64,000 bases of DNA from Nocardiopsis potens DSM 45234 (GTDB lineage Bacteria > Actinomycetota > Actinomycetes > Streptosporangiales > Streptosporangiaceae), in contig NZ_ANBB01000027.1 in the NCBI RefSeq assembly GCF_000341105.1, positions 124,001-188,000 on the forward strand, given 5' to 3'. Below, in pieces: positions 1 to 9,229 of the stretch. Below the pieces are notes generated by a model, which was given only the letters and a program-made list of their open reading frames with translations, ran no database searches and was not told where the DNA came from. Position 1 is the first letter of the stretch. Every line of letters starts with the position of its first letter. The translations under genes and the position numbers were made by a program.

Positions 1-143
1 TCGGTCCGGCGCGGAGCGTGCCGGCGGTGAAATGCGGAATCGCCTCCGGAAACGCCGCGGGAATGGCCGCAAGCGGTCACCGGGCGGCGCCGGGGGAGGT
101 CCCTGGGCCCCCCGTGCGGGCCGGGCGCACTAGAGTTCGGTGC

Positions 144-878
144 ATGGCCGAAGAAAAGGTGTCTCTGCAGCAGCTCGACGAGGACTGGAACCGGGCCCTG
201 GCAGTGGTGGCGCACCCCGACGACCTGGAGTTCGGGACGGCGTCGGCGATCGCGCGGTGGACCGGGCAGGGCAAGGAGGTCACCGAGCTGCTGGTGACCC
301 GGGGCGAGGCCGGGATCGACTCGGTGCACCCCGCCGAGGCCGGTCCGCTGCGCACCGAGGAGCAGCTCGCCGCGGCCCGGGTGGTCGGGGCGAGCGGGGT
401 CGAGTTCCTCGACTTCCCGGACGGCACCCTGGAGTACGGGCTCGACCTGCGCCGCGCGCTGGCCCGGGCGATCCGCGCCCACCGGCCCGACGTCGTCGTC
501 TCCATCAACTTCCGGGAGGCCTTCGACGGCGCGGACTTCTACAACCACGCCGACCACCGGGTGCTCGGCCCGGCGCTGCTGGACGCGGTGCGCGACGCCG
601 CCAACCGGTGGGTCTTCCCGGAGCTGGCGGAGGAGGGGCTGGCCCCGTGGAAGGGGGTCCGGTTCGCCGCCTTCTCCGGTTCCCCGCGCAGCACCCACTA
701 CACGCCCTTCACCGAGAAGGAGCTGGAGACCGGCATCGCCTCGCTCGACGCCCACGAGGCGTACATGGGGGCGCTGGAGGGCTTCGACCACCCGGCGCTG
801 CTGCGCGGCAACGCCGAGCGGACCGGCGCGCGGGTCGGCGCGGACTACGCGGTGCCGTTCGAGGTCATCGGGGTCTGA
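144..878 (+). CDS. PIG-L family deacetylase
   Basis: Predicted 244-residue cytosolic zinc-dependent N-deacetylase of the PIG-L/LmbE family, which removes acetyl groups from N-acetylglucosaminyl conjugates; MshB and Mca of mycothiol metabolism belong to the same family. The sequence shows the family motif AHPDD at residues 23-27 and the second metal-binding motif NHADHR at 134-139. The ATG at 144 was preferred over the upstream in-frame start at 18 because the family fold begins just after it and the preceding residues are low-complexity. It converges with the flavoprotein gene at 930-2105 and a shared hairpin separates them. The substrate cannot be named from sequence alone. Confidence 0.85.
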   Translation: MAEEKVSLQQLDEDWNRALAVVAHPDDLEFGTASAIARWTGQGKEVTELLVTRGEAGIDSVHPAEAGPLRTEEQLAAARVVGASGVEFLDFPDGTLEYGLDLRRALARAIRAHRPDVVVSINFREAFDGADFYNHADHRVLGPALLDAVRDAANRWVFPELAEEGLAPWKGVRFAAFSGSPRSTHYTPFTEKELETGIASLDAHEAYMGALEGFDHPALLRGNAERTGARVGADYAVPFEVIGV

Positions 879-887
879 CGGGCCTCC

Positions 888-925
888 GGTGCAGGGCCGG
901 GACGGTCCCGCACCGGCCCCGCACC
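888..925. terminator. bidirectional hairpin terminator
   Basis: Inverted repeat with 13-nt arms (888-900 and 913-925, one mismatch) and a 12-nt loop, lying between two convergent stop codons. No U-tract, as is usual in very GC-rich actinobacteria. Confidence 0.55.
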
Positions 926-929
926 GCGC

Positions 930-2105
930 TCACGGCACCCGGCGCAGGGCGTCGGGGGTGAGCTCGGCCGGGGTCCGGTAGCCGTCCACCGCCATCAGCA
1001 GGTCGGCCTCGGCCAGCAGCGAGCGGACCACGTGCTCCACGCCGTCCGCGCCGCCGACGGCCGCGCCGTAGGCGACCGGGCGGCCCACGCCCACCGCGGT
1101 GGCGCCCAGTGCGAGCGCCTTGACCGCGTCGGCGCCGCTGCGCACCCCGGAGTCGAACAGCACCGGGAGCCCTTCGGCGGCCTCGACCACCCCGGGCAGC
1201 GCGTCCAGCGCGGGGAGGCCGCCGTCGGCCTGCCGGCCGCCGTGGTTGGAGCAGTACACCCCGTCCACCCCGCCGTCCCGGGCGCGCCGCACGTCATCCG
1301 GGTGGCACAGGCCCTTGACGATCAGCGGCAGCGAGGTGAGGGAGCGCAGCCACGGCAGGTCGTCCCAGGTGAGGGGGTTGCCGAAGATCTGCGCCCAGTG
1401 CAGTGCCGCCGCCACCGGGTCCTCCTCCGGCGGACGGGCCAGCCGGGACCGGAAGACCGGGTCGGCCAGGTAGTTGGCCAGGACCCCGCCGCGCAGCGGG
1501 AGGAGGTTCCCGGTGGCCAGGTCGCGCGGCCGCCAGCCGGTGACCCAGGTATCCAGGGTGACCGTGATCGCCGCGAACCCGGCCTTCTCGGCGCGGTGCA
1601 CCAGGCTCTCAGCGAGTTCCCGGTCGGTCGGGGTGTACAGCTGGAAGAAGCCGGGGGTGCCGCCGAACTCGGGGACCAGCTCCTCCATCGGGGCGGCGGA
1701 CAGGGTCGACGCGGTCATCGGGACCCCGGTCCGGGCGGCGGCCCGCGCGGCCGCCAGGTCCCCCTGCCCGTCCTGCGCGCAGACGCCGAGCACGCCGATG
1801 GGCGCCAGGAACAGCGGTGAGGGCAGGGCCAGCCCGAACAGCTCCACGGAGAGGTCGCGCTCGGCGGCGCCGACGAACATCCGCGGCATCAGCCCCCACC
1901 GCCGGAAGGCGGCGGTGTTGGCGTTCTGGGTGTGCTCCGCACCGGCGCCGCCGGCGACGTAGGCGAACACCGCGGGGTCCATCGAGGCCCGGGCCCGGGC
2001 CTCCAGCTCGGTGAAGGCCATCGGGAACCGCGGCGGTCGGCCGCTCATGCCCGCGGCGTAGATCTCGTTCTGGTAGTCGCCGTATCCGCTGGGACCGGGG
2101 GCCAT
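930..2105 (-). CDS. FMN-dependent alpha-hydroxy-acid oxidase (lactate 2-monooxygenase-like)
   Basis: A 391-residue flavoprotein of the FMN-dependent alpha-hydroxy-acid dehydrogenase family, most like lactate 2-monooxygenase, which oxidises L-lactate or related 2-hydroxy acids. Visible hallmarks are FAYVAGGAG (47-55), the lysine of IVKG (264), the catalytic His/Arg pair in SNHGGRQ (H288, R291), and the phosphate-binding DSGVRSG (318-324) and GRP (341-343). The start at 2105 has GGAAAGG upstream. It lies 88 bp downstream of the MHS transporter on the same strand, so uptake and oxidation of a hydroxy acid in one operon is a reasonable inference. Glycolate or mandelate oxidase activity is an alternative. 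Confidence 0.85.
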   Translation of the reverse strand: MAPGPSGYGDYQNEIYAAGMSGRPPRFPMAFTELEARARASMDPAVFAYVAGGAGAEHTQNANTAAFRRWGLMPRMFVGAAERDLSVELFGLALPSPLFLAPIGVLGVCAQDGQGDLAAARAAARTGVPMTASTLSAAPMEELVPEFGGTPGFFQLYTPTDRELAESLVHRAEKAGFAAITVTLDTWVTGWRPRDLATGNLLPLRGGVLANYLADPVFRSRLARPPEEDPVAAALHWAQIFGNPLTWDDLPWLRSLTSLPLIVKGLCHPDDVRRARDGGVDGVYCSNHGGRQADGGLPALDALPGVVEAAEGLPVLFDSGVRSGADAVKALALGATAVGVGRPVAYGAAVGGADGVEHVVRSLLAEADLLMAVDGYRTPAELTPDALRRVP

Positions 2106-2193
2106 GGGCCGCCTTTCCGTCGGGCCCCGGACGGTTCCGGGGCGGTGGTGGAGGCGGGGCCGCGTTCGGCAGGGCGCCGCCCCGCCCCGGAGG

Positions 2194-3522
2194 TCAGCGG
2201 TGCCCGGCGGGGTCGGGGGCGCCCTCGCCGCCGCGGTGGGTCAGGTCCGCTCCGCGCCGGTCGGCGAAGGTCATCGCGGTCGCCCCGCTCACCGCCACCA
2301 GCACCGCCAGGTAGGCGGCGACCGCCAGCACGCTGTTGAACTCGTCCTCCAGCCAGACCGAGACGGCGGGCACGAACGCGCCGCCGAGGATGGCGCCCAG
2401 GGCGTAGCTGATCGAGGCGCCGCTGAGCCGGATCGAGGCGGGGAAGTGCTCGGCGTACATCGCCGACAGCGCCCCGTAGGACAGCCCCAGCAGCAGCCCG
2501 AAGACCACCAGCGCCAGCAGCACGAGCGCGACCTCGCCGGTGCCGATCAGCCAGAACATCGGGAACAGCCAGAGCAGCAGCAGGCCGTAGCCGCCGCCGA
2601 TCGTCCGGGGCCGGCCCAGCCGGTCCGACAGCACCGCCCCGTACCAGGTGGAGGCGAACCACGCCACCGAGCCCGCCATGAGCATGTTGAGCATCAGCGA
2701 GCTGTCCAGGCCGAGCCGGGTCGTCCCGTAGTTGAGCAGGTACCCGCCGACCAGCATGTACCCGGCGCCGTTGTTGCCCACGAAGACCAGCGAGGCCTGC
2801 AGCACCTTCACCGGGTGGCGGCGGAACAGGGTGCTCAGCGGCGCGTGCTCGGTGGCCGCCGACTCCTCCATCTCGGAGAAGACCGGGCTCTCCTCCACCC
2901 TGCGGCGGATGTAGTGCCCCAGGGCCAGCAGCACGATGCTGAGCAGGAACGGGATCCGCCAGCCCCACTCCAGGTACCGCTCCTCGCCCAGCGGCATGAT
3001 GACCGCGGCGCTGACCGCCGCGGCGAGCAGCATCCCGGCGGGCACGCCCAGCTGGGGGAAGGACCCGAACCGGCCGCGCCGGTCGGCCGGGGCGTGCTCG
3101 ACGGCCATCAGCGCCGCCCCCGCCCACTCGCCGCCCGCGGAGAAGCCCTGCACCACCCGGAGCAGCACCAGCAGGACCGGCGCGGCGGCCCCGATCGAGG
3201 CGTAGGTGGGCAGCACGCCGATGAGGGTGGTGGCCGCGCCCATCAGCACCAGGGTCAGGACCAGCACCGCCCGGCGGCCGTACCGGTCGCCGAGCCGGCC
3301 CATCAGCGCGGCGCCCAGCGGCCGCACCAGGAAGCTGATCCCGATGGTGGCGAACGGGACGAGCTGCTGCAGCGGCCCCTCCAGCGGGGAGAAGAAGAGG
3401 CCGCCGAAGACCAGGGCGACGGCGTTGGCGTAGATGAAGAAGTCGTACCACTCGATGGTCGTGCCGACCGTCGTGGCCATGGCGACCCGGCGCTGCTGCC
3501 GGGTCATCCGGGGTGCGGCCAT
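2194..3522 (-). CDS. MFS transporter, metabolite:H+ symporter type
   Basis: A 442-residue, twelve-helix inner-membrane transporter of the metabolite:H+ symporter branch of the major facilitator superfamily (ProP, KgtP and ShiA are relatives). The N-terminal TIEWYDFFIYA (22-32), the loop motif GDRYGRR (78-84) and FLVRPLGA in helix 3 are typical. The ATG at 3522 was chosen over the TTG at 3534 because GGAG sits six bases before it. It probably shares a transcript with the flavoprotein gene downstream, so a 2-hydroxy acid is a plausible substrate, but this branch carries many solutes. Confidence 0.85.
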   Translation of the reverse strand: MAAPRMTRQQRRVAMATTVGTTIEWYDFFIYANAVALVFGGLFFSPLEGPLQQLVPFATIGISFLVRPLGAALMGRLGDRYGRRAVLVLTLVLMGAATTLIGVLPTYASIGAAAPVLLVLLRVVQGFSAGGEWAGAALMAVEHAPADRRGRFGSFPQLGVPAGMLLAAAVSAAVIMPLGEERYLEWGWRIPFLLSIVLLALGHYIRRRVEESPVFSEMEESAATEHAPLSTLFRRHPVKVLQASLVFVGNNGAGYMLVGGYLLNYGTTRLGLDSSLMLNMLMAGSVAWFASTWYGAVLSDRLGRPRTIGGGYGLLLLWLFPMFWLIGTGEVALVLLALVVFGLLLGLSYGALSAMYAEHFPASIRLSGASISYALGAILGGAFVPAVSVWLEDEFNSVLAVAAYLAVLVAVSGATAMTFADRRGADLTHRGGEGAPDPAGHR

Positions 3523-3722
3523 GCCTGGCTCCAAGGGGGGTGCGGACCGGGGAGGGGGAGGCGCGGGCCGGCGCCGCGCTCTCCGCAGGAAGTCTGTGGC
3601 GCAGGTCTCACCGTGTCAAGATCGCCGCCCCGGCGGCCGCCTTCCCCCTCCCCGGCCCGCACCCGGTGCCGTGCCCGCCCGCCCCCGCCCCGAGGGGGAG
3701 GCGGAGCGGGCGCGGGCCGGGG

Positions 3723-4979
3723 TCAGTCCCGGGCGGCGGGGCCGTCCGCCTCCCCCTCGGCCGGGCCGGAGGCCTTCCCGTTCCGGCCCTTGCCGCCGCC
3801 GGCCGCCCGGCCGGCGGGGGAGGAGCCGCGCGCGCCGGCCTTCGCCGGGGCGGCCCCGGTCTTCTCCGCGGCGGGCCTGCCGCCGCCGGAGTCCTCCCCG
3901 TCCTGCTCAGCGCGGTGCTCGCCGGCCTGCTCGGCCACGGCGAAGGGGCGGTCCCGCAGCAGCCCGGCGACCACCGCCACCACCGGGGTGGCCAGGAACA
4001 TGCCGAGGATGCCGCCGACCACGGCGCCCGCGCTGACCGACACCAGCACCACGGCGCCGGGCAGGTCGAGGGCCTTGCCGTAGACGCGCGGCGCGAAGAC
4101 GTGGCTCTCCAGCTGCTGCACCAGCAGCACCACCCCGATCACGATGAGCGCGGTGACCAGCCCCTCGGTGACCAGGGCGACCAGGACCGCCAGCAGGCCG
4201 GTGAGGAAGGCGCCGACGATCGGCACGAACGCGCCGAGGAAGGTCAGCACGATCAGCGGGACCGCCAGGCCGGGCTCGATCAGGAAGAGCAGCGGGACGC
4301 CGATGCCGATCGCGTCGATCAGGCCCACCCAGGCCACCCCGCGGATGTAGCGGCCCACCACGCCGTAGGCGGTGTCGGCGGTGGCCCGCATGCCGGCCCG
4401 GGAGGAGCCGGGCAGCAGGGTCGAGCACCACTGCATCAGCGTGTCGCCGGAGTGCACGAAGTAGACGGTCAGCACCAGCACCAGGATGATGCCGACCAGC
4501 ACCTCGGCGGCGGCGGCGCCGGCCGTCCACACCCCGGTGACCAGCTGCTGCCGGTTCTGCTCGATGGCCTGGAGGATCTCCGCGGTTGCCTGGTCGATCG
4601 TGTCGTCCAGCAGCACCGGGTCGACGCCCAGGCCGGTGAAGGTGGTGCGGAGCGAGTCCGGGGCCTGCTGGAGGCTCTCCACCAGGCCGGGGAAGCCGGC
4701 CACGGCCGGCTGCACGATCAGCGTCATCACCCCGGCCAGCAGGATGAGCGCGCCGAGGAAGGCGACCGCGGTGGACGTGCCCCGGCCCAGGCCCAGCCGG
4801 CGCAGCCGGTTGGTCGACGGCATCAGCAGCGCGGTCAGGAAGACCGCCAGGATGATCGGGATGGTCACGACCTTGATGTAGGCCAGCGCCCACAGCAGGA
4901 TCACGAGGACCGCGCCGATCAGGAGCGTCCGCCAGGCGGCGTCGCTCAGTCGGTGCAGCAGGGTCGAGCGGTCGTTCAC
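3723..4979 (-). CDS. AI-2E family transporter / permease
   Basis: A 418-residue polytopic membrane protein of the AI-2E (YdiK/PerM/TqsA) family. Two N-terminal hydrophobic hairpins are followed by a soluble segment and a C-terminal block of four or more helices, ending in the usual gate region near residue 350. About 70 further residues are Gly/Ala/Glu/Lys-rich and look disordered, an actinobacterial-style cytoplasmic tail. The GTG at 4979 is preferred to an upstream ATG at 5066 because the residues between are low-complexity. Family members export small solutes or act in Na+/H+ exchange; the substrate here is unknown. Confidence 0.8.
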   Translation of the reverse strand: MNDRSTLLHRLSDAAWRTLLIGAVLVILLWALAYIKVVTIPIILAVFLTALLMPSTNRLRRLGLGRGTSTAVAFLGALILLAGVMTLIVQPAVAGFPGLVESLQQAPDSLRTTFTGLGVDPVLLDDTIDQATAEILQAIEQNRQQLVTGVWTAGAAAAEVLVGIILVLVLTVYFVHSGDTLMQWCSTLLPGSSRAGMRATADTAYGVVGRYIRGVAWVGLIDAIGIGVPLLFLIEPGLAVPLIVLTFLGAFVPIVGAFLTGLLAVLVALVTEGLVTALIVIGVVLLVQQLESHVFAPRVYGKALDLPGAVVLVSVSAGAVVGGILGMFLATPVVAVVAGLLRDRPFAVAEQAGEHRAEQDGEDSGGGRPAAEKTGAAPAKAGARGSSPAGRAAGGGKGRNGKASGPAEGEADGPAARD

Positions 4980-5272
4980 GTGCGCCCCCGGTCTTCGGTC
5001 CGCCCGCCGCGCGGCCCCGGCGGGCGGGACGGTCTCATCGGTTCTCCAACGCTGTCTCCCCGGCAACGTCCGGCGCGGGCCGCGGGTGCCCGGCGCCCCG
5101 GGGACGGTCCGCCCGGCCCGCCCGGCCGCCGGAGGGCCGCTCCGGGGCGGTGCCGCGGGCCGTGCCCCCGATCATCCCGGATTCCGGCGGCCGGCGCGCG
5201 GCTCCGGGCGGGGCCGGGTCCCGCCCCGCCTTATAAGTTCCGCAAATGAAGAACCGAGGTTTCTTGTGCTTT

Positions 5273-5297
5273 ACCTATAGGTGTGACCGGTGACACC
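5273..5297 (+). promoter_or_regulatory. probable operator/promoter region of the homogentisate operon
   Basis: The 404-bp gap 4980-5383 is GC-rich until 5230, then AT-rich. It holds ACCTATAGGT (5273-5282, perfect palindrome) followed directly by the near-perfect 18-bp palindrome at 5280-5297 (two mismatches), and a looser inverted repeat around 5248-5265. Such stacked dyads before the first gene of a catabolic operon suggest a repressor site. No regulator gene is adjacent, so it would be encoded elsewhere. Confidence 0.45.
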
Positions 5298-5383
5298 GTG
5301 AGGGCGAAGGCGTGGTCCGGATCACGCCCGCGACCGATCCGCGCCCGGCGAAGCGGCGCGGAGGGAACGGAGGAGTCCCCACC

Positions 5384-6343
5384 ATGGCCAAGCCCTTCGC
5401 CTCCTCGGCCGACCTCGCCGAGAAGGAGCAGACGCTCGAGGTCCTGGCCGACGGGGTGTACGCCCTCACCGCCGAGGGCGACCCCAACATCGGCGCCGTC
5501 GAGGGCGAGGACTTCCTCGTCTGCTTCGAGGCGCTGGCCACCCCCACCGCCGCCCAGGAGTGGCTCGCCCGGCTGCGCGAGCACACCGACAAGCCGATCC
5601 GGTACCTGGTGCTCTCGCACTACCACGCGGTCCGGGTGCTGGGCGCCAGCGCCTTCGGCGCCGAGTCGATCGTCGCGCACGAGAAGACCTACGAGCTCAT
5701 CGCCGAGCGCGGCGAGCAGGACTGGGCCAGCGAGTTCGGCCGGATGCCGCGGCTGGCCAAGGACGCCGCCTCGGTCCCCGGCCTCACCTGGCCCACCGTC
5801 ACCTTCGCCGACCGGATGACCATCGACCTCGGCGGCGACCGCGGCGACCTGGTGCTGCAGTACTGCGGCCGCGGCCACACCGAGGGCGACATCGTCGCCT
5901 GGCTGCCCGAGCGGCGCATCCTGTTCGCCGGCGACCTGGTCGAGGCCGAGGCCGCGCTCTACACCGGCGACGCCTTCCACCGCGACTGGGCCGGCGCCAC
6001 CCTGGACCGGGTCGCCGCGCTGGAGGCCGAGACCCTGGTCGGCGGCCGCGGCGCGGTCACCCGCGGACGCGCCGCGGTGGACGCCGCCATCGAGCAGACC
6101 CGCGGCTTCCTCCGGGTGATGCTGGAGCAGGTCGGCGGGGTGCACGAGCGCGGCGGCACCCTCAAGGAGGCCTTCGAGGCCGCGCACGCCGCGCTGGCCC
6201 CCGACTACGGGCACTGGCCGATCTTCGAGCACTGCCTGCCCTTCGACGTGTCCCGGCTCTGGGACGAGCTCTCCGGCGTCGAGCGGCCGGTCATCTGGAC
6301 CGCCGAGCGCGACCGCGAGGTCTGGGACCGGCTCCAGGGCTGA
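5384..6343 (+). CDS. MBL-fold hydrolase-like protein with an incomplete metal site
   Basis: A 319-residue metallo-beta-lactamase-fold protein, first gene of the homogentisate operon. The ATG at 5384 has a strong GGAGG upstream. The active-site strand reads HYHAVR (79-84): the first two histidines of HxHxDH are present but the Asp and third His are not. H165 (GRGHTEGD) and D184 (AGDLV) match later ligands, but the expected GHG near 221 reads GRG. At best one metal site is complete. Co-transcription with hmgA and fahA suggests a role in aromatic catabolism, perhaps hydrolysis of a thioester or lactone, but the reaction is unknown. Confidence 0.75.
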   Translation: MAKPFASSADLAEKEQTLEVLADGVYALTAEGDPNIGAVEGEDFLVCFEALATPTAAQEWLARLREHTDKPIRYLVLSHYHAVRVLGASAFGAESIVAHEKTYELIAERGEQDWASEFGRMPRLAKDAASVPGLTWPTVTFADRMTIDLGGDRGDLVLQYCGRGHTEGDIVAWLPERRILFAGDLVEAEAALYTGDAFHRDWAGATLDRVAALEAETLVGGRGAVTRGRAAVDAAIEQTRGFLRVMLEQVGGVHERGGTLKEAFEAAHAALAPDYGHWPIFEHCLPFDVSRLWDELSGVERPVIWTAERDREVWDRLQG

Positions 6344-6366
6344 CCCCGAGGAAGGCTAGGAGTGAC

Positions 6367-8052
6367 ATGCCGAACCCACCGCACCCCCCGGGCATGCGCA
6401 CGCCCGTCCTCGTCCTCGGAGCCGGCCCGGTCGGCCAGACCGCGGCGCTGCTGCTGGCCCGCTGGGGCCTGGAGCCGGTCGTCGTGGACGGCGCCCCCGA
6501 GCGCGACCCGGTCGGCTCCAAGGCCATCGTCCAGCAGCGCGACGTGCTCGACGTGTGGCACACCGCCGGCGCAGGGGCCGTCGCCGAAGAGGGCCTGACC
6601 TGGGACACCGCCCGCACCTTCTACCGCGACCGGGAGCTGTTCGCCACCCGGCTCAACGACCGCGGCGCCAGCCCGCTGCCGCCGTTCGTCAACATCTCCC
6701 AGGCCCGCACCGAGGAGATCCTGGACGCCCGGCTGGCCGAGGAGGGCGTCCGGGTCCGGTGGGGCCACCGCCTCACCGGGATCGAGCAGGACCCCGGCGG
6801 CGTCACCGCGGTCTGCGAGACCCCGCGCGGCGAGGTCCGGCTGCGCGGCGGCTACGCGCTGGCCTGCCTGGGCGCCCGCGGGAGCGCGGTGCGCGACGCG
6901 CTCGGCGTGGAGCTGCACGGCAGCAGCTACGACGACCGCTTCCTGATCTGCGACATCCGCGCCGACCTGCCCGGCTGGGAGCGCGAGCGGCGGTTCTACT
7001 TCGACCCGGTGTGGAACCCCGGCCGGCAGGTGCTCATCCACCCCTGCCCCGGGTCGGTGTTCCGCATCGACTGGCAGGTCCCGCCCGGGTTCGACCTGGA
7101 GGCCGAGGAGGCCGGCGGCGGCCTGGACCGCCGGATCCGGCAGATCATCGGCGACCGCCCCTACGAGGTGGTGTGGCGCTCGGTCTACCGGTTCCACACC
7201 CGGGTGGCCGACCGGATGCGCGTCGGCAGGGTGCTGCTCGCCGGGGACTGCGCCCACCTGGTCGCCCCGTTCGGGGCGCGCGGCCTCAACTCCGGGGTGC
7301 AGGACGCCGAGAACGCGGCGTGGAAGATCGCCTTCGCCGCCGCCGGGTGGGGCCCCGAGGAGGCCCTGCTGGAGAGCTACCACGCCGAGCGCGCCGCCGC
7401 GGCCGGGGAGAACGCCGAGATCACCTCCGCCACCATGCGGTTCCTGGTGCCGCCCGGCCCGCAGGAGGCCGAGCACCGCGCCGCGGTGCTGGAACGCGCC
7501 CTGCACGACCCGGCCGCCTACCCCGAGGTCGACTCCGGCCGGCTCGCCGAACCGTTCTGGTACACCGAATCCCCGCTGACCACCCCCCACCCGCGCCGGG
7601 TGTTCGGCGGGCGGCCGCCGCGCGGCGAGGCGCCCGACCCCTGCCCCGGGGTGCTGGTGCCCGACGCGCCGGTGCGGGTGCCGGACCGGGCGGACCCGGT
7701 CCGGCTGCGCACCCTGGCCCGCGCCGGGCTGACCTTCCTGGTCGCCGAGCCCGGCGACCCCGGCGCGGTGCGCGCCGCCGCGGCCTCGGCCACCCGGGCG
7801 CCGGTGGCCGTGCTCCCGCTCGGCGCCGCCGACGCCGGCGGCGTACTGGCCCGGGCCCTGGCCCCCGAACCGGGCGAGGCGTGGCTGCTCCGCCCGGACG
7901 CGCACATCGCCGCCGTCGTCGACGCGGCCGACCCCGCCGCGGTGGCCGCCGCGGTCCGCACCGCGCTGGGCGCGCACCCGGCGCCCGGCGTCCCCCGGCA
8001 GAGCACCCCCCGAGAGGAGAACACCGATGGCGTACTACCGGCGGCTGGGTGA
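6367..8052 (+). CDS. FAD-dependent aromatic monooxygenase (PheA/TfdB/MhpA type)
   Basis: A 561-residue group A flavoprotein monooxygenase. The N-terminal dinucleotide fold has LGAGPVGQ (17-24), and the second FAD motif is GDCAH (293-297), followed by PFGARGLNSG. The C-terminal third resembles the thioredoxin-like domain of phenol hydroxylase-type enzymes. These enzymes add one oxygen to a phenol using NAD(P)H. In an operon with hmgA and fahA the most likely product is homogentisate, for example from 3-hydroxyphenylacetate; this is inferred from context. The last 26 bases overlap hmgA in another frame, which implies translational coupling. No 4-hydroxyphenylpyruvate dioxygenase lies nearby. 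Confidence 0.85.
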   Translation: MPNPPHPPGMRTPVLVLGAGPVGQTAALLLARWGLEPVVVDGAPERDPVGSKAIVQQRDVLDVWHTAGAGAVAEEGLTWDTARTFYRDRELFATRLNDRGASPLPPFVNISQARTEEILDARLAEEGVRVRWGHRLTGIEQDPGGVTAVCETPRGEVRLRGGYALACLGARGSAVRDALGVELHGSSYDDRFLICDIRADLPGWERERRFYFDPVWNPGRQVLIHPCPGSVFRIDWQVPPGFDLEAEEAGGGLDRRIRQIIGDRPYEVVWRSVYRFHTRVADRMRVGRVLLAGDCAHLVAPFGARGLNSGVQDAENAAWKIAFAAAGWGPEEALLESYHAERAAAAGENAEITSATMRFLVPPGPQEAEHRAAVLERALHDPAAYPEVDSGRLAEPFWYTESPLTTPHPRRVFGGRPPRGEAPDPCPGVLVPDAPVRVPDRADPVRLRTLARAGLTFLVAEPGDPGAVRAAAASATRAPVAVLPLGAADAGGVLARALAPEPGEAWLLRPDAHIAAVVDAADPAAVAAAVRTALGAHPAPGVPRQSTPREENTDGVLPAAG

Positions 8053-9229
8053 GGTCCCGCGCACCCGGCACACCCAGCACCCCAACCCCGACGGCGGGCT
8101 GTACTACGAGGAGCTGATGGGGGAGGAGGGCTTCTCCTCCGACTCCTCGCTGCTGTACCACCGCAACATCCCCTCGGCGATCACGGACGCCCGGGAGTGG
8201 GAGGTCCCCGACCAGCGGCGCACCCGCAACGCCCCGCTCGCGCCGCGCCACCTCAAACTGCACGCCCTGTTCGGCGACGAGTGGAAGGACACCGACGCCG
8301 TCACCGGCCGCCGCCTGGTGCTCGGCAACGACGACGTGCGGATCTCCTACGTCGCCGCGGGCGCCGCCTCCGAGCTGTACCGCAACTCCATCGGCGACGA
8401 GTGCGTCTACATCGAGTCCGGCGGCGGCCGGGTGCAGACGGTCTTCGGCGAGCTGGAGGTCGGCGCGGGCGACTACGTGATCCTGCCGCGCGCCACCACC
8501 CACCGCTGGGTCCCCGAGGGCGACGAGCCGCTGCGCGCCTACGCCATCGAGGCCAACGGCCACATCGCGCCGCCCAAGCGCTACCTGTCCCGCTACGGCC
8601 AGCTGCTGGAGCACGCCCCCTACTGCGAGCGGGACCTGCGCGGCCCCGCCGAGCCGCTGCTGATGCAGGGCACCGGCGTCGACGTGCTGATCAAGCACCG
8701 CGGCGACGGCCCCGGCGGGATCTCCGGCACCCGCTACACCTACCCCGAGCACCCCTTCGACGTGGTGGGCTGGGACGGCTGCCTCTACCCCTACGCCTTC
8801 AACATCGCCGACTTCCAGCCGATCACCGGCCGGGTGCACCAGCCGCCGCCGGTGCACCAGGTCTTCGAGGGGCACAACTTCGTGGTCTGCAACTTCGTGC
8901 CGCGCAAGGTGGACTACCACCCGCTGTCCATCCCGGTGCCCTACTACCACTCCAACGTCGACTCCGACGAGGTGATGTTCTACTGCGGCGGCGACTACGA
9001 GGCGCGCAAGGGCTCCGGCATCGGGCAGGGCTCGGTCTCGCTGCACCCCGGCGGCCACTCGCACGGCCCGCAGCCCGGCGCCTACGAGCGCAGCGTCGGC
9101 GTGCAGGCCTTCGACGAGCTGGCCGTCATGGTGGACACCTTCCGCCCGCTGGAGCTGGGCGAGGGCGGCACCGCCTCGGAGGACCCCGGCTACGCCTGGA
9201 CCTGGGCGGGCGGAGGGCCGGCCCGATGA
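8027..9229 (+). CDS. hmgA: homogentisate 1,2-dioxygenase
   Basis: A 400-residue cupin-fold non-heme Fe(II) dioxygenase that opens the ring of homogentisate to 4-maleylacetoacetate, the central step of tyrosine and phenylacetate-type catabolism. The predicted iron ligands are H308 and E315 in the segment from PYYH to DEV, and H346 in HPGGHSHGP; length and ligand spacing suit the family, slightly shorter than the approximately 430-residue proteobacterial enzymes. A GAGAGGAG ribosome site lies inside the end of the preceding gene. The stop overlaps the next start (ATGA at 9226), so the two genes are coupled. Confidence 0.93.
   Translation: MAYYRRLGEVPRTRHTQHPNPDGGLYYEELMGEEGFSSDSSLLYHRNIPSAITDAREWEVPDQRRTRNAPLAPRHLKLHALFGDEWKDTDAVTGRRLVLGNDDVRISYVAAGAASELYRNSIGDECVYIESGGGRVQTVFGELEVGAGDYVILPRATTHRWVPEGDEPLRAYAIEANGHIAPPKRYLSRYGQLLEHAPYCERDLRGPAEPLLMQGTGVDVLIKHRGDGPGGISGTRYTYPEHPFDVVGWDGCLYPYAFNIADFQPITGRVHQPPPVHQVFEGHNFVVCNFVPRKVDYHPLSIPVPYYHSNVDSDEVMFYCGGDYEARKGSGIGQGSVSLHPGGHSHGPQPGAYERSVGVQAFDELAVMVDTFRPLELGEGGTASEDPGYAWTWAGGGPAR

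Noticed and set aside
3600-3625. GTCAAGATCGCC resembling the palindrome half-site
   Set aside because: Only about ten bases match and there is no partner arm.
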